A stretch of 64,000 nt of DNA from Thecaphora thlaspeos (GCA_900291925.1 UWYS01000001.1:372001-436000), one strand, 5' to 3'; positions 1-10,007 are shown, numbered from the stretch's first letter. Numbers and translations are program-made. The notes: generated from the letters alone by a model not told the origin.

Positions 1-1292
1 GGCTTCGTCAACTACGGCTGAGGCAAGCTCGGATCAAAGCCGGGAGCATCTCTGCGTCCGTGGAAGTATATGTTCCTCTTCGCTGGAGTCCTCACAATAT
101 TCTTTGGCCTGGTTCTCCTCGCCCTCCTGCCCGCCTCGCCGACTCAGGACGCCATTGTAAAAGTCCCTGGCTACAACTACTTTGATGCGGCCGGCAAGAG
201 GCTAGCTAGCGCCCGTCTGCGCGACAGCCTCACAGGCGTGGCCCGCGACAGTGACGACGGCCGCTGCAGCACGAACGAGGGCGACTACAAGGTCCACCGG
301 GCTGCGGCCGCCGGAAGCACCGAGTCGCTCCACAGCGTCTCCCACCACGGCAAGCAAGCCGCCGACGCCAAGCAGGCTGGCGTCGACCATCGATCGCTAG
401 AAGACGAGTCCACCGAACCATCGACCGGGGCAAGGCGGTGGCAGCTCTACCAGGCCAAAGAGGCATTGCTCGACTTCAAGGTGTGGATCTTTTTCCTCCA
501 GGCCATCGCAATATACATCTGCAATGGTGGCGTGACGGGGTTCGGGGCGTACATCATCAAGACTTTTGGATACAGCTCGCTGCGCTCCATCATTCTCCAG
601 ACGCCTGGCGGAGCGACGACGGCTGTGTCGATCTACATCTCGACGTTTGTCGTCCTCAAGACCAAGAACACAAGATCGCTCCTCTGCCTGACTTGCCTGC
701 CTAACATCGTTGGCGCGGCCATGATCTGGAAGGGCGACTGGAGCAACCGGCCGGTCCCGTTGGCGGGTTACTACCTCGTGAGTCGAGAGACCTCGTGGCC
801 GATTCCTCCACGAGAACTCTAAGGGTTGCTGGATGTCTGACCACTGTCGCCGTCTTTCCACCTCTCTTCTACTCTTCCGAATGCCACCTCGCTCAGCTTC
901 CCATCTTTGGTGCGCCGTTCGTACTGATGCTCTCACTTTCGACCGCCAACATCGCCGGCTCGACGAAACAATCCATCACGAGCGCCATGATCTTCATGGG
1001 CTACAACGTGGGCAACATTGTCGCACCGTACCTGACAAAGGCCGAGCAGAAGTCGATACACTACCGCGACACGTTTATCGCCATCATCGCGTGCATGGCC
1101 ATCACCATCGTCCTTACCGTGCTGCTAGACATTGGACTACAGTACCAAAACCGGCGGAGAGATCAGCGTGCTTCGGAGGAGGAGGGAGAGGGAAAGGTCA
1201 AGGAAGGAGAGACGGAGGAGCAGGTCAGGTATATGGCGGTGGTTGAGGACTGGACGGATTGGGAGAATCCGCACTTTCGTTATGTCTTTTGA
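1..1292 (+). CDS. DAL5/allantoate-type MFS permease, 5' end outside window, possibly broken
   Basis: This is the C-terminal part of a 12-TM major facilitator of the allantoate/anion:cation symporter family, which imports small organic solutes across the plasma membrane. The family signature is clear: PWKYMFLFAG, ALLDFKVWIFF, LAGYYL, and SLSTANIAGSTKQ followed by SAMIFMGYNVGNIVAPY. Exon 1 runs from before position 1 to 777. The intron is 778-896 (GTGAG...CTCAG, phase 0), which restores the family string LAGYYL-LPIFG. Exon 2 is 897-1292 and ends in a charged cytosolic tail. The central loop (about 150-450) is longer than usual and rich in S, H and D. In the same frame as exon 1, codon 19-21 is TGA, at a place where relatives carry a hydrophobic residue in an NYG-x-GK context. 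The gene may therefore be a pseudogene or carry a sequence error. Substrate cannot be told. Confidence 0.8.
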
Positions 1293-3193
1293 GAAGAAAA
1301 GAGCTCGTACAGAGCAGAGGGAGCGGCGTGCACACGTTTGAATACAATATATTGTACCTTGATTCGCGGCACCATCAGGAACGACTCGAAAGGCGGCTAG
1401 AAGACGAGTCGCTTGGAAGAAGAGTGGTCAAGTAGACTGGGATGTCCGGCAAAAGGCTGTACAGATAGAGTCGCAACTATTCTTGATTCCTGCTGCTTAT
1501 TCTGTATGGACCAGGCCGGGATATCCAAGAAGAGATCTACTTCAAGCGCCACACCTCTAGTGGCGGTTGCGTTGTTGAAGGTTACAGTACGTAGTTGGTT
1601 ATCGGCGTGGCGTTATGTGCAAAGGGTGGATGTGGCCGAGCTGCCAATTTATTGAGATGGCAGAACGGGCTCTCGGGGCGACACCTTCCGGGCGAGCTCG
1701 CATAGAACGCTCCTCGTTTGCGTCGGAACCGACTTGACAAAGCCTTCCTTCAGGATGATGACAGGGCCAAGGCCAAGTGATAGGAAGTCTCTCGTCCGGT
1801 CGCCGGGTCGACACGCCCTGCGCCTCGTCGGTCTTCGCCGGTAGAACGGAGAGCGGACGTCTTTCCAGCTCTCTTGGACAGCTCTCCGCTCCTGTTTTCA
1901 GTATTCGTGGCAGGATAAAGGAGGTGTTCAAGGGTCCGCGGAAGGCGCAAGCGTCTGCTGCTCTTTGCCTGAACGACAAGTCTTCCTATGTACAGTAGGT
2001 GGTAGTTAAGCTGCATGCCTACTCGACACACCAACAAGATCAAAAGCGCAGGCGCAAGGAACCACCCGAGTGAGAGGATGCCCACCGAGGCGTCGGTCAG
2101 GGCTTTGCAAGGCCGTGAACAGAGGTACTTGGCTGCAGCTGCAGTGTGGCGGCGGGACGATTCGCTGGGACGACTTCTTCCGTTCCCCTACTGTACAGTA
2201 CCTTATCATCGCTTCTTTGATCCCTTCCACCTCTTGCTTCCTAGTAACAGCATCGTATCGTACCACCTCGACCGTCAACAACGGCATCAGAACGTGACCC
2301 AACGTGCGCCATCGTCCTTGGCCTTCTCCGTACCGTCAACGATACAGTAGACAAGGGTTAAACTCTTGTTGTCCGTATGGCAAGCCCCAAGCTCACCTCC
2401 CATCGCCATTCGAACTGTAAAGACGGGTGCTCATGACTTCGCTTCTCTCTGCATAGCAAGGCTGATTCTCCGGGGGGTTAGCAACTTTGTCGTATCAAGT
2501 CGCCATCAGCAAAGCGTACGAAGCAACATGTCCGGTACTGTACCAGCAAAGGGCGAAGGACTGAAACGTTTTCGCTGTGTAAGGGTGTAACTGCGCGATA
2601 TCAGAGGTGTCTGTGCACCCAACGTGCAAGAGACAGCGAGCGCTTGTCCATGCTCCAACCTCGTGTGCGTCAAGAAGGCAAATCACCCGTCGTTACTTAG
2701 CTCGCCTGCTTGTTCCCTAGGCCGGTAAGTACCTACAGAGTGTGTCGAGGCTTTGTGCTTTGGCGGCAAAGTTCATCGACAGCTTGACACCACGGTGTGG
2801 CTCGGTAGCGACCGGCCAAGATCGTTCCGGTGCTAGAGAGGCAGTGTTCGCGCCGTCACAAGGCAAAGGGGGCCCGACACGAGGGGAATCAAGAAGTGGG
2901 GAGGTGGTGGAGCGCTAGACGGACGGCATCATGGCAGGCCAGGCCGGTCGCTTGGGAGGCCCCCTCTACCCCGTCACCCTGAGACTTGCTCTCCTCATGG
3001 AATGGCAATCTCGAGCTGTCCCTTTGACCCCCAGGGTGTGTTCAAGGGTCCCAAGAGATATAAGATGACGTTCCATCGTCCATCTTGCCGTTTCGCCATC
3101 AAGCCACCTCTCTCCCCATTCCACCATTCGACTCTCTCGTCTCTCGTTGCCTCCCACTCCCCCTTTTCCCCATCCCTTAAAACACCTTACAAG
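1293..3193. other. gene-poor region (1.9 kb)
   Basis: No reading frame here has a recognisable family, signal peptide or convincing splice structure on either strand. It holds several short GTACAG/CTGTAC palindromes, at 1457-1464, 1989-1997, 2189-2200 and 2535-2543. The last 150 bases are the promoter and pyrimidine-rich leader of the downstream ribonuclease. Confidence 0.6.
3058..3064 (+). promoter_or_regulatory. putative TATA box of the ribonuclease gene
   Basis: ATATAAG lies about 130 bases before the ribonuclease ATG and is followed by a pyrimidine-rich stretch (about 3104-3170), a usual fungal core promoter arrangement. The position fits, but no transcript start can be seen. Confidence 0.4.
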
Positions 3194-3564
3194 ATGCAGT
3201 TCACCACTCTCCTCCTCGCTCTGCTGCCGGCTCTTGCCCTTTTCGCGCCTCTGGAGCGTCGTCAGGGCGGTGTGGCGGTCAGGTGCGGTTCTACGAGCTA
3301 CACTGCGGCGCAGGTCAACAAGGCCGTCAACAACGCGCTCAACGACTCGGCCTCGTCCACCTCCTACCCTCACCAGTACAACAACTACGAGGGCTTCGAC
3401 TTCAGCGAGTACTGCAGCAGCGGAACATTCCAGGAGTTCCCTCTCACCCGTTCTTCCAGTGGATACACCGGTGGTTCGCCCGGAGCTGATCGTGTCATCT
3501 ACCAGACTAGCTCGGGCAGATTCTGCGGCGCTGTTAGTGTCAAGATGCGAGATGTGCGATGCCT

Positions 3565-3603
<39 letters not shown>

Positions 3604-3716
3604 GAAACCTTTGATTGACCAATTTACACCTCGTCCTTCGATCTAAACCTGCCAACGAACCGCAGATCACTCACACCGGCGCATCGGGCAACAACTTCGT
3701 CTCGTGCTCGTACTAA
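3194..3716 (+). CDS. secreted guanyl-specific ribonuclease, RNase T1/N1 family
   Basis: This encodes a small extracellular endoribonuclease expected to cleave RNA 3' of guanosine through a cyclic phosphate intermediate. Exon 1 is 3194-3532, the intron 3533-3665 (GTTAGT...CGCAG, phase 0) and exon 2 3666-3716, giving 129 residues. A signal peptide (MQFTTLLLALLPALALFA) is followed by a possible dibasic site ERRQ. Family active-site blocks are all present: YPHQYNNYEGFDF (catalytic His and guanine loop), the glutamate in FQEFPL, the arginine in GADRVIY, and ITHTGASGNN (second catalytic His) on exon 2. Exon 2 is needed for activity, because reading into the intron meets a stop at 3566-3568 before the second His. 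The intron carries a (GA)16 tract. Smut and mould relatives are used in nutrition or host interaction; its role here is not shown. Confidence 0.92.
3567..3598 (+). repeat. (GA)16 microsatellite inside the ribonuclease intron
   Basis: Sixteen uninterrupted GA units lie 34 bases after the splice donor and 67 bases before the acceptor of the RNase T1-like gene. The first unit forms the TGA stop that would end an unspliced product. Confidence 0.95.
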
Positions 3717-4522
3717 ATGCTGAAAGTGAAGATCAACATGTCAGCCGCATCGTCAAGCATCCTCCGGACCCCCTTTGGGATGGGCCGGGCTTCTAGTCAG
3801 GGACAATCATCTCGGAAAGATCAGAGACAATCTCCACGCCTCCTATCGTCCCGGTGAAAGATGTACCATGTCGTTTCGTCGGAACAATACCCCCCCCCCC
3901 TACCTGAAACCTTCCAGCATTCTCCCTAGATTTGTGTGGACTGTGATGGTGTTTCTCTCCTAGCGTAATGGGAGGAGTCTGCTACGCGAAGTGTGCTGTC
4001 GATTTCTGCTCATCGGAACCTGCGGCGGGGGTCCCCGAGGTCGAGCAAGACGTCCGAGTGTCCGGACATGAATCTGCTGGAGGGTGGAAAGCAGCAGTGG
4101 ACCGTGTCGTGTAGAACGAGTCGCTAAAAGTCGGTCAGTAGCAAGCCCGATGCCTTCTTCGAGTGCTTATAGCCTGGACTCGAGGTGCTGCTGGGTTGCC
4201 AGTGGATGGGTCCGGGGTCTACAGCAAGGGGGGCACGCTGTGGGCATCTGGAGGCAGTCGAATGAGAGTGCTAAGCCAGTGATCAGAGCTTCAGCGGGCC
4301 AAGCGCGTGGTTGGTTGCCTCGTCGGATGCCGTAACCGCAGGATCAAGGGGCGAAATGATGAACGAGAAAAGGTGCAGGTTGTCATTGGCCGTGGAAAGG
4401 AATTGGGGCCGTACAATACAAGGAGGTCCGCCGTTGTTGCGGCGTCGCGAAAGACCGGGGCCAGTCGAATCGATGGTGTGGTGCGTAGTGTGTCGGCAGA
4501 ACGGAGCGGCGCGCGTGCCTCT
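3717..4522. other. intergenic, convergent 3' ends
   Basis: This stretch lies between the ends of the ribonuclease (+) and bS6m (-) genes and should hold both 3' UTRs. It contains an 11-C run at 3890-3900. No coding signal was recognised. Confidence 0.55.
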
Positions 4523-5068
4523 TCATGGGCCGTACTTGATCGTCTTTCCGCCAAAGAGTGCGCGGTATTCGGGGTTGTCGTTGCCCATTTCTGATCCTCC
4601 GGATGTCGTCTTGGGAACGATCTGTTCGAGGCGATCACCGAGCTTGAGGGCGGTCCACTTGATGACCCTTGGGTCGGCGCGGAGACGGTCGTTGAGCGAC
4701 TTGAGTACGGGGGCGTTGGAGTCAAAGTGCATGAGCCAGTAGTCGCCGGTGCTGTGGTACTGCTGGTGCCTGCGCGCGCGCTGTGGTAGCCGGCGCTGGC
4801 CCCAGTATTGGATGCCGCGCACCGCACCACCGTTTTCGATGACGAGCTTCGAGGTGGACTTGACCAGGTCGCGGAGGGGTGCCGATTCGGCCGAGGCGGC
4901 GGCGATGCAGAGGAGCTCGTAGAGGCTGTTTGTTTGGGTGGGTGGACGGGCGGGCGAGTGGTGCAGAGGGGCCAGAGCAAGGAAAAGACCGGCAAGAGGT
5001 GAGCGGGAGAGTAGAGGGAGGATCGGTGCTGTTCTACTGTGCGAAAGACATGCCTGTACTCACGGCAT
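4523..5068 (-). CDS. MRP17: mitochondrial small-subunit ribosomal protein bS6m
   Basis: This is a homologue of bacterial S6, a structural protein of the mitochondrial small ribosomal subunit. The first exon is only five bases (5064-5068, ATGCC), followed by a 138-bp intron (4926-5063, GTGAGT...ACAG) and exon 2 (4523-4925). The join gives MPLYELLCIA, the typical S6 start, and a 135-residue protein. Family blocks are LYELL, VRGIQYWGQRRLPQ, HSTGDYWLMHFD and DPRVIKWTALKLGD. The C-terminus ends in a short fungal extension. It is divergent from UTP4 with about 360 bp between start codons, so the two may share a growth-regulated promoter. The identification rests on motif order and length; the five-base exon is the only join that keeps frame and the S6 N-terminus. 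Confidence 0.88.
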
Positions 5069-5431
5069 GGTCTATGACTAGCGGGCGAGTGGGGGGATGA
5101 TGGGAGGGTGGATCGTGTGATGGTGCGAGCTGAGCGTAGGCGTCGAGAGCGAAGGAAAGTGGGAATCTGCGTTTGGGCGGGTGCATTGCCCTTCTTCGCG
5201 CCTCTCGTGCGACAGAGCAATGCCCCCCCCCGGCCCGCTTCTCCACTTTAAGAAGACGGCGAAAAAATTTGAAATCTTTGCGCGGCGAAAGAGGGCGGCC
5301 GCGCGTTTGGGCTTGCTCGAACCCTTCCTTGCACCATCATCCACACCCTCACCCTCATCCTCACCCGCCGACAAAGCAAGAGAGCCTGCCCAAGGGCCTT
5401 GCTACACACCTCATCCTCCGCCACCTCCGCC
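5069..5431. promoter_or_regulatory. divergent promoter region of bS6m and UTP4
   Basis: The 363 bases separate the start codons of a mitochondrial ribosomal protein gene (-) and a ribosome-biogenesis gene (+). Visible features are an AT-rich patch (about 5262-5280), a NotI-like GCGGCCGC near 5296 and a CCCTCACCCTCATCC-type leader before UTP4. No specific binding site is claimed. Confidence 0.5.
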
Positions 5432-8400
5432 ATGGTCACACAGGAAATGGTCCGCCACGGCGACCATCCGCACTCTTCCGCGCCCTCGCCCGCGCCCGCC
5501 GCCCTCTCGCTCCACCGCATCCGCTACCTCGACTGGTCCCCCTCGACCATTACCTCGCTCGCCGTGTCGCCCGTTCACCGCGCAACGACCGCTTCCGCCA
5601 GCAGCGCAAGCTCCGCCAGGGGCATCCTCGCCGTAGGCAGGCAGAACGGCGACATCGAGCTCTGCACCTGGCTCGAAAACAGGGCCGCAGACAAGGCAGA
5701 AGTCACACAGCGCTCCTTCCACACCTACGCAAAGGGCTGGATTGTACACACTCTCCTTCCCGGCCAGCTCAACTCAAAGGTCGAACAGCTCGCCTTCGCC
5801 AACCCTCCGGCAGAGGGCGACAATGGCGTCCACAAGCTCCGCCTCTTCAGCATTTCGGGCGGCGCTATCGTCACAGAGCACTTCATCCCCTCCGACCTCG
5901 CCAGACTGGGCGCAAAGTCTGTCGTCGACCCTCACGCCGCAGTCAGCAACGCCAGAAGCATCGGCGGCCTCTCCAGCCTCTTTCCCGGCCGGCCCAAAGC
6001 GGATGCTGACCAGCACGTGCCCGGCGCCATCCGCACCCTCCCCTCGCTAGGCGGCGCCGTGTGGAGCATGGCCGTCAGCCCCACCAGCCGATATCTCGCC
6101 ATCGGGTGCGAGGACGGTCACGCACGCATCGTCGACCTCGTAGACGCCAAGTTCGAGCACCTCGCCAGCTCGACGGGACGCGACATCACCGCCCGCCTCG
6201 GAAAGGCCCAGGGCAGGATCATCAGCCTCGCCTGGGGCCCGCCAAAGCGTGCCAGCCGGCCGAACGCCGCTGCCGCCGTCAAAAAAGCCAAATCAGAGGC
6301 GCAGCAGCAGCAGACCGAGTCCAGCGACGACTCCGACTCCGATTCCAGCGACGACGATGATGACGATGAAGAAGACGATGCCGCCGCCGCCGCAGCAGGC
6401 TGGAGGGAGACATTCCTCGTCGGCGGCCTCGGCAACTCTTCCGCCGCTGTGTGGGATCTCCAGAGCGGCCGCATCGCATCCAAGCTGACAGTACAGAAGG
6501 CACGAAGCGAGTCGGCCATCGTCTGGTGCGTGGCCACGCTGCCGGACGGCACCATCGTCACCGGCGACTCGACCGGCCGCGTCACCCTATTCGACCCAGA
6601 GACCCGCGTCCCCGTCCCCGGCGCCACCTTCCGAAGCCACACCAGCAGCGCCGACGTCCTCTCGCTGTGCGTCGGTCCGGACGCCAAGAGCCTCTACAGT
6701 GCCGGCGTGGACCAAAAGGTGGCCGAGTACGCCCTCGTCTCGTCGGCCTCGTCGAAGCGCAGCCGCTGGGTCCAGATCGCCGCGAGGCGGCTGCATGCTC
6801 ACGACATCCGATCGCTCGCCATCGACCCTCCCTACGACCCGATGCTCTCGGTCGAGGCGCTGTCGCAGGGCGTCGCCGCGTCGGTCAAGAAGCTGCCCAT
6901 CCTCATCAGCGGCGGCGTAGACTTCAACCTGATCCTCACGCCCGCCGCGCCCCCCTCGGGCCTCACCGTCGCTCTCTCGGCAGAGGCGTCGGCCAGCCTG
7001 CCCCACGGCAAGAACCGCAAGAGAAAGCCGCTGATGACGGCGGCCGAGCAGGAGCAGGCGCTGATCAACCCCATCTCGTCGAACGCGGTGACGACGTTTG
7101 CCGACTCGACGCAGAGGAGGGTTCCGTTTGTCCCGAGCACCGCACGCGGTGGCTCGGTCGGTGGTGGATCGGTGGCGTCCGTGTGCCACGGCAAAGGCTG
7201 GATCGTGCTGCGGCGGGAGCAGAGCATCGGGATCTGGGACCTCGGCATCAAGCGCGACAACCTCGGCGGCCTCGACGAGCTGGGCGAAGAGGTCACGTCG
7301 TCCTCGGTGCCAGCGCAGTGGACGAAGCTGCTGGAGATGGAGCTCAAGGTCAACTCGAACCTCTGCAGCGTCACCATCAGCCCGGACAGCAAGCTGCTCG
7401 CCGCCTCGGACATGTACGAGACGAAGCTGTTTGTGCTGCGCGAGCGGATGAGCCAGCACCAGACGGACCTGGAGCCGCGCAAGGTCAAGAGCTTCGCCGG
7501 CATCTTTGGCCAGGACGACGATGTGGCGCCCGGTGCGAGCGCGCTCTGCTTCTCGCCCGACTCGTCGCGGCTGGTGCTCGCGTCGTGGTCGGGAAGCTAC
7601 GTGCACGTCGTCGAGCTGCCCTCGTCCGAAAGCGGTGCGGCCGGCCAGTGCCGTCTGCTGCGAAGCTTCGGACAGCACCGTCAGAGGCCGGGGTCTGCGT
7701 CGACGGGCGATGGCGGCTCCACCGCTTCGCACAACGGCAATGGCAGGCAGCTGGCCGGTCGCAACGGCCAGGCCAACGGCCACGCTTCCTCTGCTGCTGC
7801 TGCTGCGGCGGCGGCGGCGGCGGCGTTGGCGTTCGAGGAGGCCGCGGATGCCGGGCGAGGAGGCAAGCAGAGCGACCGCGTGGAACGGAGCACGTCTTCG
7901 CTTATCCACCACGTACAGATCTCGTCGGACGGGGCGTGGCTCTCGACGGTGTCTTCGGACCTGCAACACCACATCTTCTCGCTCGACTCGCTGACGTTTG
8001 AGCGGACGCTTCCGTCTCCGCACGCGCTGCCGTCAGGCTCGGGCTTCCACCCGTCTACGAACGCATCGCGCTCGAGCCTGCTGACGCTCGTCTACTCGGA
8101 CAACAAGATTGAATTCTGGGACGTCGAGAGCGGTCAGGAGCTGAGCAGCGCGTCGAGGTTCGGAGCTGCGGGCGAGGGCGATGGGGTAAAACGGAAGACG
8201 AGCGGCGCGACGGGTCGAGGGGAGCGGACGAGCCGGGGACCTCGAGCGGAGTGGGAGACCAGAATGGCCAGCCTCAAGACGCAGGTGCAGGAACGCCTGA
8301 TGAATATTCGAGAATCGGCCATCGGAGCGGTATGGGTGGCCAGTCCGAACGCCTCTCTCTCGGCCGACACTACCGTCGCGAGCAAGGGGGGCAATGGGGA

Positions 8401-8773
8401 AAACGAGACGCTGGTAGTGTGGGGTCCTACGTGGATCTGTACGGCACGACACGATGCCGAAGCTGCCGCCACGACTGAAGGTGTGCGTGCGAGGGGAACA
8501 CGGTCGATCGACGACGACGACGACGTCGAGATGACGGACGTTGTTGGCACGACGAGATCGGTGGGTGGCGGTGGCGGAGGCGGTGTAGAAGGGGAGGGTG
8601 GGTGGCATGTGAAGCACACGCACAAGTACCAACCGCTACTGCTGGTGGACAGGGTGTCGTCGAGGGGCAAGGAGACGGGCAAGGACGAACTGGTGGTGGT
8701 GGAGAGGCCGTTCTACGAGCTGGCGAGGAAGCTGCCGCCCGCCTTCCACCGTGGTGCGAGGTACGGAGCGTAG
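5432..8773 (+). CDS. UTP4: U3 snoRNP (t-UTP) WD40 protein UTP4/cirhin
   Basis: UTP4 is a nucleolar WD40 protein of the t-UTP subcomplex of the small-subunit processome, needed for pre-rRNA transcription and early 18S processing. It is one intronless frame of 1113 residues from ATG 5432, chosen for its GCCATGG context; an in-frame ATG at 5399 would add 11 residues. Family marks are an N-terminal HRIRYLDWSPSTITSLAVSP, then LAVGRQNGDIELCTW, and the C-terminal pattern KYQPLLLVDRV...ELVVVERPFYELARKLPP typical of Utp4. Repeats such as VWSMAVSPTSRYLAIGCEDG and IVTGDSTGRVTLFD mark the beta-propellers. It is longer than yeast (about 776) or human (about 690) because of low-complexity inserts: an acidic run near residues 305-325, a polyalanine run near 790-800 and Gly/Asp-rich segments near the end. 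Confidence 0.9.
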   Translation: MVTQEMVRHGDHPHSSAPSPAPAALSLHRIRYLDWSPSTITSLAVSPVHRATTASASSASSARGILAVGRQNGDIELCTWLENRAADKAEVTQRSFHTYAKGWIVHTLLPGQLNSKVEQLAFANPPAEGDNGVHKLRLFSISGGAIVTEHFIPSDLARLGAKSVVDPHAAVSNARSIGGLSSLFPGRPKADADQHVPGAIRTLPSLGGAVWSMAVSPTSRYLAIGCEDGHARIVDLVDAKFEHLASSTGRDITARLGKAQGRIISLAWGPPKRASRPNAAAAVKKAKSEAQQQQTESSDDSDSDSSDDDDDDEEDDAAAAAAGWRETFLVGGLGNSSAAVWDLQSGRIASKLTVQKARSESAIVWCVATLPDGTIVTGDSTGRVTLFDPETRVPVPGATFRSHTSSADVLSLCVGPDAKSLYSAGVDQKVAEYALVSSASSKRSRWVQIAARRLHAHDIRSLAIDPPYDPMLSVEALSQGVAASVKKLPILISGGVDFNLILTPAAPPSGLTVALSAEASASLPHGKNRKRKPLMTAAEQEQALINPISSNAVTTFADSTQRRVPFVPSTARGGSVGGGSVASVCHGKGWIVLRREQSIGIWDLGIKRDNLGGLDELGEEVTSSSVPAQWTKLLEMELKVNSNLCSVTISPDSKLLAASDMYETKLFVLRERMSQHQTDLEPRKVKSFAGIFGQDDDVAPGASALCFSPDSSRLVLASWSGSYVHVVELPSSESGAAGQCRLLRSFGQHRQRPGSASTGDGGSTASHNGNGRQLAGRNGQANGHASSAAAAAAAAAAALAFEEAADAGRGGKQSDRVERSTSSLIHHVQISSDGAWLSTVSSDLQHHIFSLDSLTFERTLPSPHALPSGSGFHPSTNASRSSLLTLVYSDNKIEFWDVESGQELSSASRFGAAGEGDGVKRKTSGATGRGERTSRGPRAEWETRMASLKTQVQERLMNIRESAIGAVWVASPNASLSADTTVASKGGNGENETLVVWGPTWICTARHDAEAAATTEGVRARGTRSIDDDDDVEMTDVVGTTRSVGGGGGGGVEGEGGWHVKHTHKYQPLLLVDRVSSRGKETGKDELVVVERPFYELARKLPPAFHRGARYGA

Positions 8774-9406
8774 GCTTGGTCGGCGTTGGACGAGCGAGGG
8801 CCAAGCTCTGGTGGCGTGGTTGCACTCTGGTCTTGCCTGTAGCATGGGCCTCTGTTGATTGTACCCGGTCTTGACTCGCCCAATCATGATGAGAGCGCGT
8901 CCAAGGAAATGACTTTGCGCTGCGCCCCCAAGGTGGCTCTGCAGGAGAGAGCGGATGAGGTCTCGTCCGCATGCAACGAGACGATATGATGGCCTCCTTC
9001 CTCCTTCCTTGCCTCTCTGCCCATCCCTCTCCTAGGCCTTGTTTTTACAACAGAGAGATTATTGCATGCGGTATGATGGAGAGACGGTGTAACCTCGAGA
9101 CAAGAGGGTTTGTTTACAGGTTTAGAGTGGGTGTGAGCAGGTGGGGAGGGGTGAGGTATGTCTCATCGGTCTTTTACGCCAATGGTTGAAGGGTTGTGTA
9201 CAGTACGGTAGCATCCATGGTCGTTTTGCTATTGAGTACGGCTTGCTATGTACACGTCGGACGTCTCTCGGTGGACGGGTACTGTACTCTTAGGGAATAA
9301 GGCAAAATGCTCCGAGTGAAGAATGAAAAGCATCCATCCGAGGTAGCGGTAAGAGAGACAGCAGTCGAATCTCAGCCCGCTCGCCTGGAGCGTGAGTGGT
9401 GTGCAG

Positions 9407-9482
9407 TAGAGCAAGAGGCGATCGGTTGCGGTGTAGAGCAAGAGGCGGTCGGTTGCAGTGTAGAGCAAGAGGCGGTCGGTTG
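9407..9482. repeat. 27-bp minisatellite, about 2.8 copies
   Basis: Units start at 9407, 9434 and 9461 and share TAGAGCAAGAGGCGGTCGG with one or two differences between copies; the third copy stops after about 22 bases. Confidence 0.9.
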
Positions 9483-9797
9483 ACGTCTCGGCGGTTAGTT
9501 TCTCGTATGCTGAAAGTAGCGCGGCAATTCACACGCCTCACGCCGCACGCTGCAAAATGGCATGTAGTTATATTGGTTGTCACCATCGTCGCCGCCGCCG
9601 CCGCTGTTGATGCTGCTTGACTAAGCACAGTGCCTACTGTACAGTACACCGGTCACGCACCGGTGATGCTGCGTCCTGACGCCGATCGAGCTGCTTTGCA
9701 TGTACGTCGCCGGCAACTTGAGCGGGGCAAAGGGGGGAAAAGCAGGAAAGGAGCGAGGGGGGGGGGGGCGGACGTCGTTGTGCACACCTTTGTACAT

Positions 9798-10007
9798 ACA
9801 CCTGTGGCTGAAGTGATCGATGTCCATTGGAAAGGGCCGAGGCACGTGCGAGCAAGTCGAATTTACAGGTTTCGGCCGGCTGCTGCCATGACTCGCGCGG
9901 CCACACCTGTGGCTGAGGTGATCGATGTCCATTGGAAAGGGCCGAGGCACGTGCGAGCAAGTCGAATTTACAGGTTTCGGCCGGCTGCTGCCATGACTCG
10001 CGCGGCC
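9798..10007. repeat. 105-bp direct tandem duplication
   Basis: Copy 1 is 9798-9902 and copy 2 is 9903-10007, and the start of a third unit (ACACC) follows. Only one internal difference was seen by eye (AAGTGATCG versus AGGTGATCG). Each unit contains a CACGTG box, at 9843-9848 and 9948-9953. Confidence 0.93.

Noticed and set aside
1599..2302. Overlapping minus-strand frames of 98-126 codons in the first gene-poor region
   Set aside because: No family, no conserved motif and no consistent exon joins; one starts with a hydrophobic stretch but lacks a plausible mature part.
1923..3052. 13-bp string TGTTCAAGGGTCC shared by about 1925 and 3040, and CTAGAAGACGAGTC shared by about 397 and 1396
   Set aside because: Pairs of 13-14-base matches are expected by chance in 64 kb.
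3890..3900. Poly-C and poly-G runs (also 9757-9768, 13345-13355, 40423-40432)
   Set aside because: Simple homopolymers in untranslated DNA; no further structure around them.
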